A stretch of DNA of 64,000 nt. Origin: Saussurea involucrata (lineage: Eukaryota; Streptophyta; Magnoliopsida; Asterales; Asteraceae). The DNA lies in assembly GCA_033807775.1 (NCBI GenBank), contig CM066314.1, forward strand, positions 98,310,929 through 98,374,928, given 5' to 3'. Below, one piece after another: positions 24,268-33,863 of the stretch. Both the position numbers and the translations under genes were made by a program. Each line of letters opens with the position of its first letter. The first letter of the stretch is position 1. The notes under the pieces are model-generated. The model was not told the origin of the DNA and ran no database searches. It was given only the letters and a program-made list of their open reading frames with translations.

Positions 24268-27200
24268 TCTTCCTTTGTATTGCAGGTTAAGAAGGGTATC
24301 TGGTATCTCGATAGCGGATGCTCTAGACACATGACTGGAAAGAAAAGCCTGCTCGCTGAATACAAGGAAGAGAAGGGTCCCTCTGTGACTTTCGGTGGAA
24401 ATGGAAAAGGACACACCCGAGGGTATGGTGTACTTTCAAATGGTACAACATCCTTCAGAAGAGTCGCATATGTTGAAGGGCTGAAGCATAATCTTCTGAG
24501 CATCAGTCAGCTTTGCGACATGGATAACAAAGTGATTTTCACTAAGGAATCCTGCTTTGTCTCTGACAAAAAGGAGAAGATAGCTCTCAGCGGTTATCGT
24601 TTGGAAAATGTTTACGTTATAAACATGGACTCAACAACCACTGAGAACTCCTGTTTCTTCTCAAAGGCATCTTCTGATGTCAACTGGCTATGGCACAAGA
24701 GGCTCTCACATCTCAACTTCAAGACACTGAATACTCTTTCATCCAAAGAGTTAGTCACTGGTCTACCTCAACATTCATACGCCAAAGAATCCTTATGTTC
24801 AGCGTGTGAAAAAGGGAAGCAGACCAAGGCAAGCTTTAAGTCCAAGCAAGTTTCCTCAGTCTCATCTCCTCTTCAACTACTCCATATGGATTTGTTTGGC
24901 CCCGTTAACAAACAATCCATCGCTGGAAAGAAATATACGCTGGTCATAGTTGATGAATTCTCTCGTTACACATGGGTAATGTTTCTTCGTTCTAAGAGTG
25001 ACACCCCTGAAGAACTCATCACCTTTGTTCGGAAGATGGAAACTCTGAACAATATGACTGTTCGCTCAATAAGGAGTGATCATGGAACTGAATTCAAAAA
25101 CAGTTCTCTTGATTCCTTCCTTGAGAGCAAGGGTATTTCTCACAACTTTTCGTCAGTGAGAACACCACAACAAAACGGAGTCGCTGAAAGAAGAAATAGA
25201 ACAATTATTGAAGCTGCACGTTCAATGCTCAGCGATTCTCACGTGCCTACTCAGTTTTGGGCAGAAGCTGTCAACACGGCTTGTTTTACGCAAAACAGGT
25301 CGCTGATAGTCAAAAGATTCAAAAAGACAGCCTATGAACTTTTTCATGGGAGAAAGCCTTCAATCAGCTTTCTTCACATCTTTGGTTGTCAGTGTTTCAT
25401 ACTGAACAACAGAGATGCCCTTGGAAAGTTTGATCCTAAGGCTGATGATGGAATCTTTCTTGGATACTCCTCAGTTTCCAAAGCCTTCAGAGTCTTCAAT
25501 CGAAGAAGACAAACTGTAGAAGAAACTATTCACGTCACGTTTGACGAATCCCGTTCAGCGAACTCTAAACCGAACGCTGATACAGAAGAACTGAATCAAT
25601 GGATGTTTTCTCATCTTGGTGATTCAGAAGATGTTCCAACTACTCATGCTCATACAACTGAAAATGATGGTCCTACTATCATTCCCAATATGCAGAATAG
25701 TGAAGCTGAAACATCTTGGGTCTCAGCTGTTCCTATAAACACTATACCCGCAGTTGATCCAAATGTCTCAGAAATTCCATCTATTTCTCAGCAATCAGTG
25801 AATGAAGTGACAAATGCAAGCATTCCTCTCTTAGCTGATAATCCAGAAGTAGCTGAAGCCTCATCTTCAGTTTCTCCAGTTCAGACTGAGTCAGCGACGC
25901 ATGCTCCGGCTCAGCGATGGACTGTAAATCACCCAATCGATCAAATTCTTGGTGATCCCAACGCTGGTATTCAGACTCGTAGAAGTGCAGGAAATATTTG
26001 TTTATTTGTTAACTTTATTTCTCTAACTGAACCAAAGAAAATAGATGATGCCCTCAGAGATCCAAACTGGGTCAGCGCTATGCAAGAAGAGCTGACTGAA
26101 TTCGAAAGAAACAAAGTTTGGAAACTTGTTCGGAGACCAACTGACAAAACAGTGATAGGCACGAAGTGGGTCTATCGAAACAAGTTGGACGAACATGGTA
26201 CTGTAACTCGCAACAAAGCTCGTCTTGTTGCTCAGGGATACAGACAAGAGGAAGGCATAGATTATGACGAAACCTTTGCTCCAGTAGCAAGACTTGAATC
26301 TATTCGTCTTTTCTTAGCATATGATGTACACAAAAACTTCACTGTACATCAAATGGATGTTAAGTCAGCGTTTCTAAATGGAAAGCTGAATGAAGAAGTT
26401 TATGTGGAACAACCTCCAGGATTCTCAGATCCTAAGCGTCCAGGTTATGTTTATAAGCTGGATAAGGCACTTTATGGCTTGAAGCAAGCTCCTCGTGCAT
26501 GGTATGACACTCTTTCTACTTATCTCCACCTTGAAAAATTTGAGAGAGGTAAGATTGACAAAACTTTGTTTTTTAGAAAAATAAAAGGTCATATCATTTT
26601 AGTTCAAATATATGTTGATGACATTATATTTGGTTCTACTAACCCTGAGCTTTGTACTCGTTTCGCTGATAGAATGAAAGATGAGTATAAAATGAGTATG
26701 ATGGGTGAACTAACATTTGGTCTTCAGATTAAGCAAACTGAAAAAGGAACTTTTATAAATCAGGGAAAGTATGTTAAAGATATGCTGAAGAAATTCGACT
26801 TAACTGAAAGTTCAGCTATGAAAACCCCTATGGCACCACCGCTGATACTTGATAAGGACACAAAGGGTGTTCCTGTCAATGTCACGCTGTACCGTGGGAT
26901 GATCGGCTCACTACTGTATCTTACAGCTAGCCGACCCGATATTATGTTTGCAACATGTCTGTGCGCACGATATCAAGCTGAACCTAAGATATCCCATATG
27001 AAAGCTGTAAAGCGAATCTTTCGATATCTTAAGGGTACAGCGAATCTAGGTCTTTGGTATCCCAAAGATTCAGGATTCGATCTAACCGCCTATTCAGACA
27101 GTGATTTTGCAGGTTGCAAAATGGATAGGAAAAGCACCACAGGAGGATGTCAGCTCCTGGGTGGAAAGCTGGTAAGTTGGACAAGTAAGAAGCAAAACTC

Positions 27201-27552
27201 AGTGTCCACTTCCACAGCTGAAGCTGAGTATGTAGCCGCTGGAAGCTGTTGTTCTCAAGTCTTGTGGATGAGAAATCAACTACTAGACTATGATCTTCAG
27301 CTCTCCAAAATTCCAATCTATTGCGACAGCACAAGTGCCATCGCTATAGCAAACAATCCAGTGCTACACTCAAAGACAAAACACATAGAAATCAGATATC
27401 ATTTTATCAGAGATCATGTGATGAATGGTGATATAGAACTTCATTTTATCCCAACTGATTATCAGTTAGCTGATTTGTTTACCAAACCTCTTGATGAGAC
27501 AAGATTCAACTTTCTCATCAGCGAGCTTGGAATGCTGAACTTTGAAGGATAA
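24268..27552 (+). CDS. pol: Element B pol: protease, integrase, reverse transcriptase, RNase H (intact length)
   Basis: An unbroken frame of about 1,090 codons follows the gag stop. Counting from Leu codon 24280: aspartic protease DSG at residues 11-13; integrase zinc site H139, H143, C173, C176; integrase catalytic D204, D267, E303 (DX62DX35E); RT catalytic YVDD at 778-781; RNase H with its Asp (YSDSDFAG), Glu (STAEAEY), Asp (IYCDS) and final Asp (LADLFTKPL). One oddity is a 6-bp in-frame loss near 26717, so GELTFGLQ replaces the usual GELxFFLGLQ after the palm; this may weaken RT. The start is unresolved: pol shares the frame of the gag end and is separated from it by TAA, then a TTGCAG site. 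Confidence 0.93.
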   Translation, partial: SSFVLQVKKGIWYLDSGCSRHMTGKKSLLAEYKEEKGPSVTFGGNGKGHTRGYGVLSNGTTSFRRVAYVEGLKHNLLSISQLCDMDNKVIFTKESCFVSDKKEKIALSGYRLENVYVINMDSTTTENSCFFSKASSDVNWLWHKRLSHLNFKTLNTLSSKELVTGLPQHSYAKESLCSACEKGKQTKASFKSKQVSSVSSPLQLLHMDLFGPVNKQSIAGKKYTLVIVDEFSRYTWVMFLRSKSDTPEELITFVRKMETLNNMTVRSIRSDHGTEFKNSSLDSFLESKGISHNFSSVRTPQQNGVAERRNRTIIEAARSMLSDSHVPTQFWAEAVNTACFTQNRSLIVKRFKKTAYELFHGRKPSISFLHIFGCQCFILNNRDALGKFDPKADDGIFLGYSSVSKAFRVFNRRRQTVEETIHVTFDESRSANSKPNADTEELNQWMFSHLGDSEDVPTTHAHTTENDGPTIIPNMQNSEAETSWVSAVPINTIPAVDPNVSEIPSISQQSVNEVTNASIPLLADNPEVAEASSSVSPVQTESATHAPAQRWTVNHPIDQILGDPNAGIQTRRSAGNICLFVNFISLTEPKKIDDALRDPNWVSAMQEELTEFERNKVWKLVRRPTDKTVIGTKWVYRNKLDEHGTVTRNKARLVAQGYRQEEGIDYDETFAPVARLESIRLFLAYDVHKNFTVHQMDVKSAFLNGKLNEEVYVEQPPGFSDPKRPGYVYKLDKALYGLKQAPRAWYDTLSTYLHLEKFERGKIDKTLFFRKIKGHIILVQIYVDDIIFGSTNPELCTRFADRMKDEYKMSMMGELTFGLQIKQTEKGTFINQGKYVKDMLKKFDLTESSAMKTPMAPPLILDKDTKGVPVNVTLYRGMIGSLLYLTASRPDIMFATCLCARYQAEPKISHMKAVKRIFRYLKGTANLGLWYPKDSGFDLTAYSDSDFAGCKMDRKSTTGGCQLLGGKLVSWTSKKQNSVSTSTAEAEYVAAGSCCSQVLWMRNQLLDYDLQLSKIPIYCDSTSAIAIANNPVLHSKTKHIEIRYHFIRDHVMNGDIELHFIPTDYQLADLFTKPLDETRFNFLISELGMLNFEG

Positions 27553-28558
27553 ATCTTCAGCGTTTCACATTAAATCAGCGATACGTTTATACACTCTTGT
27601 ATAGGCTCTCGGATAAAATAAACTTGTACAATCCATTTCATCATCTTCTCTCTGAATAAATTTGGTTAAACTGATATCAAGGTATGTTTTCTCTCTCTGA
27701 CAAAACGCATGAAAATGCAAGATTTCAAATTCTTTCATCGCTGAATATCTCTTCCTTAACAGCGATATTTTGAAATTTCTTAAAACCCTCACTGATATTT
27801 CTATTCAGTGCTTCATATTTTCCAAAGAGTCCCTGAGTTTTTCTTTCAAAACCTCAGAGACAACGAAAGAATGTGAAAGGACAGTTGTGACGTCATTGCA
27901 ACGGATAACACCAGGCACGCTCTTTTTCTGACACACGTTTGCACGTTTCGTTGTCTATCCAATCAAATGCAAACACGTGTCCGTGTCATGATGAAAAACT
28001 TTCCCGCTCAAGTTTTTCTCTCTCTACTCTCTTCCTATATAAACACTCTCAAAGTTTATATTTGTCTTCTACGCGAATCAATCTTTCTCCGCAAGAAAAG
28101 AACACTGTTGCATTTTGTGCTCTCAATCTTCAAGAACTGTTCATCATCTTCTTCATCAAACTCAAGGTTAATATGTTCTTATCTATTATCAAATGCGAAT
28201 AACTTGTTTTCGATCTTATCATTGTTTTACACAAGATCAAACAAAAGAACTCTAAAATAAAATCATTTTCTTTCATGGTTTTATAAACACAACCATTTCA
28301 TGGTTGTTCTTCAAGTTTTAAATCTAAAATCTTAAACTTGTTCTTCTTTCGTATCCATTCTTTTAAGAAACTGGAATACAAGGCTTATGGGTGTTATATT
28401 CGTTTTTTTTAAAAACAAGAAAAACCCTAATCTTCATTAAGACTTTTTTTGTCTGAATGAAATGGACAAAATTCGAAAAATCTTAATGGAAATTTTCTTT
28501 CCACATTAAGATAATTCTTATTTGTTAACATCTTTGGTTGAACTGATAATACAGTGAA
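27553..28558 (+). promoter_or_regulatory. Element B internal promoter, leader and leader-intron candidate
   Basis: This is the non-coding spacer between pol and the post-pol gene. It has TCGCTGA/CAGCGAT words near 27580 and 27740, a G-box CACGTG at 27974-27979 within ACACGTGTCCGTGTC, and a clear TATA box TATATAAA at 28036-28043. A likely leader intron follows: AAG|GTTAAT at 28167 to ACTGATAATACAG ending at 28554, 388 bp, AT/T-rich, with an ACTGAT branch-like motif close to the acceptor. It ends five bases before the ATG at 28559. This arrangement is typical of a plant gene promoter plus first intron. Use in cells is inference. Confidence 0.6.
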
Positions 28559-31002
28559 ATGGCAACTTCAAAGCTGAATGTTACCGCTGAGTCCATCTCC
28601 GCTGATTCTGAGGAACTGGAAATCACCAAAGCTCCTCAGGTTAAGTTTGAGCTGGATCAACTAGACTGGACAAAGGCAAACAACCTCTCAGCGCTTCTCG
28701 AGTTTCCTCCTCGGAAGCAGGTATCCCATCTAGACGACGCTGTAAATCTTTTGAAGAATAGCCCCATCTACACAGCACTGACAATCTCACCTCCTGCCAG
28801 TCAGCGTCTATTATCCCAATTCTGGTACTCTGCCAGACACACCGACCTACCCTCCGCCAAAGATCCATCTAAAACCATCGACTGCATACTCAGCGATACT
28901 GAGTATGGCACCATCAAGATAACCCCCGCAATAATCCGCAAAGCTCTGAAATTCCCTAACGCTACCTCAAAAAATCCTTTCATTCCATTACCTGACCACA
29001 AGAAGCACGCTGACAGGGAAGAAATCATTGCTTTCCTTGATGCGATGGGTTACATCTGGGAGACTGGAAGAGACAAGCTACCTGAGAAGAAGCTGACGCT
29101 GATAAAGAAATCCAAGATGCCCAGCGAGATGAACTTCATCTTCGCTCACCTGATCAGCTGCATGACAGCGAAATCCGGATCTTCTGATCAAGCCGCTCAA
29201 CCTCAGCAGGCCATGGGTTACGCACTGCTGAAAGGTCTCAACATTGACTGGGCCTCCATCATCTATGAAGACCTCATTCAACGTGTTGATTCTGCCGCTG
29301 ACCGACCAGCATGGGTTCCTTACCCACGATTCATCAGCGCCATCTTTCAATATGGCCTGAAGGACAGCTATCCTGAAGAGGGTGATCTGAAACTCTCTCA
29401 GATTGGCCCTAAAGTTCTCGACTTCAAGCCTGTCGCCAACGAGGTACGTATATCTACCCTTCTCACTCTACTTAATTCTCCGCTTTCTGTGGCTCCTTCA
29501 GCGACAACACCCCTCGCTGATTCCCAGGCCACAAAATCCATTCCTTCTAAGAAAAGGAAACAATCTCTTACCCATCTTGATTCCAAAAGGATTAAGAAAA
29601 CCAAGGAGCAACCCCAGCAACTCCATGCTGAAGACTCCTCAGCTCATTCTGAAGAGCTAAAGGAAAGTTCCGTGGTACGCTCTGCCACACCAATTCAAGC
29701 CATCCCTTCTAAACCTACTTCAGCGTCCTTACACGCTGAGGTTAGAACTTTGGAATCTACCCTACCTTCTTCAGTCTCTCAAAAGACTGATGAAGTACTT
29801 CTCAGCGAATCCAACGCTGAACTTGCAACCCAACCCCAATTCTTATCCTTCGATCATCCCTCTACTTCTTTGGACACTCCTCCAGTTAAAGCTGGAGATG
29901 CCATCATTCAAGAAACCGTTGAAGCTTCTCAGCGAATGACGAAGAAAGGACCTGCGGAGATCTCCATCCCTCACGGAACTTTTGAGGGAGATATGGAACA
30001 CTATGGAGGGACTCGAAACTTTGATGAGTTCGTCAACGCTCCTGCAGGTACAGATCCCACCTTAAACACTGTAACTAAACCTGAAACTTCTGAGCTTTCC
30101 TTTGTTCACAAGTACTTATATGTTACAGGTCCTTATTTGGGAGACATCAACCAGTCTCTGAAGTCCATGGAGATGAAACTTACAGATCTCACCACCGGTC
30201 TATCAAATAACTCTACAGCTGTAACAAACGCTTGAGAGAATCTGACGAAGCTGACTGCTGTGGTGGAAAAGAAGGCCTCCTCTGATGACATCAAAGACCT
30301 TGATAAAACTCTCGCCGACTTTGCCAAAGTGCTCTCCGACATCTACACTGACTACACCAACCTCAAATCGTCAGTTTCCACCGTTTCCAGCGAGGTTACA
30401 ACGCTGAAGAAATCGGTTGGTACACTCGAAGGTGATATGTCAGTGGTCAAGACCGACTTGGGCTCAGTGAAGACCGACCTTAGTTCTGTCAAGACAATGA
30501 TCGAGACGCTGGTGAACAAGGCAAACAATCCAGCTCCTGCTCCGGCCCCTGCACCTATTTTGGACTCATTCACCGCAGAGGATCGCCAAGAGCTGAAGAA
30601 AATCACGCCTGCTATTTCTGGCCTAGAAGACAGAATAGCTAAGCTTGAAGGTTGTGTGAAAGTCTCTGGCCCAGAAGACAGAGACAACACCAATGCTGAA
30701 TCTACCCATTCCTCCCCCGCCCATCATGAGAAAGAGGGGGAGAAGAGCGCTGAACAGGAGAAGAGCGCTGAAGATCAAAATAAGAGCGCTGAAGACCTTT
30801 CCCATGATGAATCTATCAGGGGAGAGGGTAATGAAGATCTGATTACTGGACCTCAGGGAGATGAAAACCCTGAGGGAACCGAGAACCTCGCCTCTGTATC
30901 TGAGGGGGAGCAACTCGAAGAAGATGCTGAGGAATCCGAAGCAGAAGAAGACGAAGACATCAACATCCCTGAAGCTGAACCATCCTCCTCTCCAAGGAAC
31001 GA

Positions 31003-31032
31003 TGATGATGATGATGATGATGAAGATGACGA
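31003..31032 (+). repeat. GAT trinucleotide run encoding poly-Asp
   Basis: A GATGATGAT-type microsatellite lies inside the acidic stretch of the B post-pol gene and encodes about nine acidic residues. It is probably a slippage product. Confidence 0.8.
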
Positions 31033-31213
31033 ATTCTTTGTCGTCAAACATACTCCTCGAAAAGCTCTTAAAGGGATCGTGATAACCGAATCCACAGGGG
31101 AGAAGACAAAAACAAAGACAAAGCACTCAGCCTCTGGCGCTGAGAAAAGCAAAGACAAAGGCATCGCTGAAGATGATAATCTGGCGATCCTGCTTGCAAA
31201 GCCGATTTGTCAG

Positions 31214-31372
31214 GTACACTAAACTTATTTTTCCTTCCCTGATCATCTCTGAACAATCAGTTATCCATTCCACAAACACCATACACATACACATCCACAT
31301 TATTTTTTCTATCTTTTCTACCCAAGTTCTTCTACCCAGTTCTTATTTGTAAGATCGCTGCGTTTCAGCTAG
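31214..31372 (+). other. Candidate intron inside element B post-pol gene (159 bp)
   Basis: Donor CAG|GTACAC and acceptor TTTCAGCTAG|TCC flank a T/C-rich, AT-rich segment that contains the only stop codon between two open parts of the gene. The length is a multiple of three, and splicing to the AG at 31371-31372 removes the stop and restores the frame. Splicing to the earlier CAG at 31368 would hit a stop within seven codons, so the second AG is the better acceptor. Confidence 0.5.
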
Positions 31373-32882
31373 TCCTCTCCCCTGTTTGAGGATATCGCTG
31401 AAGGATCTACTATTGCGACTTCACCAATAATTCCAGCTACCGCTGAAGACATAATCCCAGTCTTAGATTTAATCTCTGAGACTGATGAACCAGAAGAACA
31501 ACCTCTCTCGCACAGAAACAGACCTTCCTCAGATCCTCAAAGGCTGAGTGAAGAAGATCAAAAGAGGAGAGAAGAAATGATAAAGCGATTCGAGGATCAG
31601 CGAATCATTCTAAGGCGCGATCAACTACCTTCAGTTCCTCCTAAGTTCAGAATTTCAAAAGCTGAATTCCAGGATCATCTCAGAGCTGAACGCCTCATCG
31701 CTGAAAGGAAGGAAGCTGAAGATAAAGACAGAGAATACGCCATCAAGCTCACTCAAGAATCTGTCAAAGACCCCAAGCTGAAGCGTATTCCCATTCAAAT
31801 CCAACGAAAGCTTTGGGAACAAGCCCAGAAGATCGTGGAAAAGAAAGCTGAAGTTTCTCAGACCACCCTGATCTGGTGTAAAGAGAAAATCCACTTCAGA
31901 TATCGTCCAGCGAAGATCAACAAGGTATTCATCTCTGGAAGAACCTCCATCGGAGTACCTATTGTTGACATCAAACTGTTCAGAGAAGATGGCTCATCTG
32001 AAACCTTTCGTGCTGACACTGTAAAAAGGTATGGTCTCTCTGAATGGCTGGAGATGAGGTTAGCTATCCAACCATCACAATCTAAGTACAAGGATCATTT
32101 TGAAAAGCTGATAAACAGGCAGATCGATTTGATATCTTCTTGTGTGGATATTCCTTCTGTTCCTGATCTAAAGCCGAAAAGAAAAAGGGGCTCACCAAAG
32201 AAGAAACGTCAAGATTCAAACTCAGGTCCTGTCATACGAAATGAAACTGGAATTGGTTTCTCTCGCGCTGAAGTACTTGGTCCTGATCCTGATCTATCTG
32301 CCCTTGACATCTCTTTGCCACCATGTGAACTTTTCGTCCCTGGTAAAGTCATCAGTAATCCTTATGGAATATTCTTTCTTGACTACGACGGACGTAAATG
32401 CTTTCAACGGATCGCTGAGCTTCCAATCACTCCAATCGAACAGCTCAGAGATCTCATCTACTGATGCGACTTCAGAAAAGACATTCAGGCACGACACCTA
32501 AAACCCTTGATTTTTGAAGCTGCTCTGAAGCTAAAGAATAAAGGAGAAAAGGTTCCTGACTGGATGATTCCAACTGAAAAGACAACCCTTGATGAACTTC
32601 TCATTAAGGAAGAACCCTTTGAAGGCTGACAACAATCACCACATTCTCTATTGTATCAGTCATCCTTCAGTACTTGTAATTTATTTCGCTTGTACTTGTA
32701 ATCTTTCTTATTCATATTGTAACCTGATTTAAAGATTTAAAGAAAGATTTCAGCGATTGTACTTTACTCCATCAGTACAGAAAAGATCCCAGAAAACAGT
32801 AAAAGGGACAAATATTTTATGAGTTCTTTTTATCCTTATGTTTTCATTTAATAGCAATTTTCTTTGTTGCTATGTCATAATC

Positions 32883-32896
32883 AAATAGGGGGAGAT
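32883..32896 (+). other. Element B polypurine tract
   Basis: AAATAGGGGGAGAT lies directly before the TGTTGATCC start of the 3' LTR, the expected plus-strand primer position. The 250 bp before it (32631-32882) are AT-rich and non-coding. Confidence 0.88.
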
Positions 32897-33863
32897 TGTT
32901 GATCCAAACCCTCAGTGATTTGATAATGACCCTATCTTAAATACTTAGTGAAAATTGTAAGTAAACAATATGTATCAGAGTTTTACTATCGCTGATAAGT
33001 ACTAAGATCTTACAGTACTGCTGATAGGAACTCTCGCACTTTTAGATTAAACATTCAGCGAACACTGTTCACCATATCGCTGAGTCTGTTCAGTCCTTAT
33101 GGTGATCACTGATAAGTTAGTTGTTTACTTATGATCCCTGAAGACAAGATTCACGTCAACAAAGGTTCTACGCTGAAGTCGAAGATCAAGCTCAAGAACC
33201 AACGACAAGTCTCCTAATGAACTGATGCGGATCAGCGAAGACTCAGATTTGTCCACTCAACGTGAAGTATCAAGTACAAGACTTTAGCTATCGCTGAACT
33301 TTATCATTCGCTGAATAGTAAATGATAATCGCTGAATCAACGAAAGCTGATCATGAAGTCCTCCGTACAAAGTACTTTTGTCTTAACCTCCTATGCACGC
33401 CACCGTACGAAATGTCAGAAAAGAACCTCCGAAAATCTGAAATCGTACAACCACTCTGATACTACACTGTTCATTCATGCGGCTACTAAGGTTGTCAACA
33501 AAGGTCAATGACATGCAACCAATCCACTGATGACACGTGTAAAGTGTATACTGAATTGCATTAAATGCATGCAGTATATAAAGAGATGAACTCACTTCAT
33601 TTGAAGTAACTTGCTAACTCTGGACAAGTTCAAATCTCTCTTAAGATAAGATTTTATTAGTAATCTCCTTATCTTTCTTAGTGCAAGAAACCTTAGTGTT
33701 CCAACTTGTTTAGATTTAGGTTTATCCTTAATCTTGTTTCCGCAACAAGCTGTAAATTGTTAATGATTTATCAATAAACAATTTAGAAAAGTAAAATAGT
33801 GTGTTTGTATTCAACCCCCCCCCCCCCCTTCTACAAACTTGTTTAGGCCTTTCGGGACCAACA
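32897..33863 (+). repeat. Element B 3' LTR (967 bp)
   Basis: It matches the 5' LTR along its full length. By eye there are about six substitutions, for example GTATTGCTG to GTACTGCTG, GATCGCTG to GATCACTG and CAGCGACA to CAACGACA, and a C run of 14 instead of 21. Two of these changes hit copies of the family word. The TATA box is at 33575-33583. It is followed at once by the CAAAC target duplication. Confidence 0.95.

Larger units (their letters stand above)
28559..32630 (+). pseudogene. Element B post-pol gene, two stops, probable internal intron
   Basis: The frame runs from ATG 28559 to TGA 32628-32630, broken by TGA at 30233 and TGA at 32462. A 159-bp segment at 31214-31372 contains the stop TAA 31220, has CAG|GTACAC and TTTCAGCTAG|TCC ends and a pyrimidine-rich tail; removing it keeps the frame, so it looks like an intron. 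Parts in order: N-terminal domain (LLSQFWYSARHT; SSDQA, WASIIYEDLIQR), basic KKRK...KRIKK patch near 29550, Ser/Ala/Glu linker, long heptad coiled coil (30281-30530), acidic stretch with an Asp run (31003-31032), C-terminal domain (FREDGSSETFRADTV) and a second basic patch KPKRKRGSPKKKR (32170-32215). It is homologous in plan to the A and C genes. No membrane segment is seen. Confidence 0.8.
20809..33863 (+). mobile_element. Element B: near-complete Sirevirus-like copia retrotransposon, 13,055 bp
   Basis: Boundaries are exact: TG...CA LTRs at 20809-21782 and 32897-33863, target duplication CAAAC at 20804-20808 and 33864-33868, primer-binding site at 21785, polypurine tract ending at 32896. 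Inside, in order: gag (one stop, one frameshift), full-length pol, internal promoter, post-pol gene. The LTRs differ by about six substitutions and a C-run length (21 versus 14), about 0.6 per cent. With a rate of 1.3e-8 per site per year this suggests roughly 0.2-0.3 million years; the rate is borrowed from grasses, so treat the age as an order of magnitude. Confidence 0.95.

Noticed and set aside
24280..24282. TTG as a real pol start in element B
   Set aside because: It only marks the first permissive codon after the gag stop; pol of this group is normally released from a precursor or made by readthrough or splicing.
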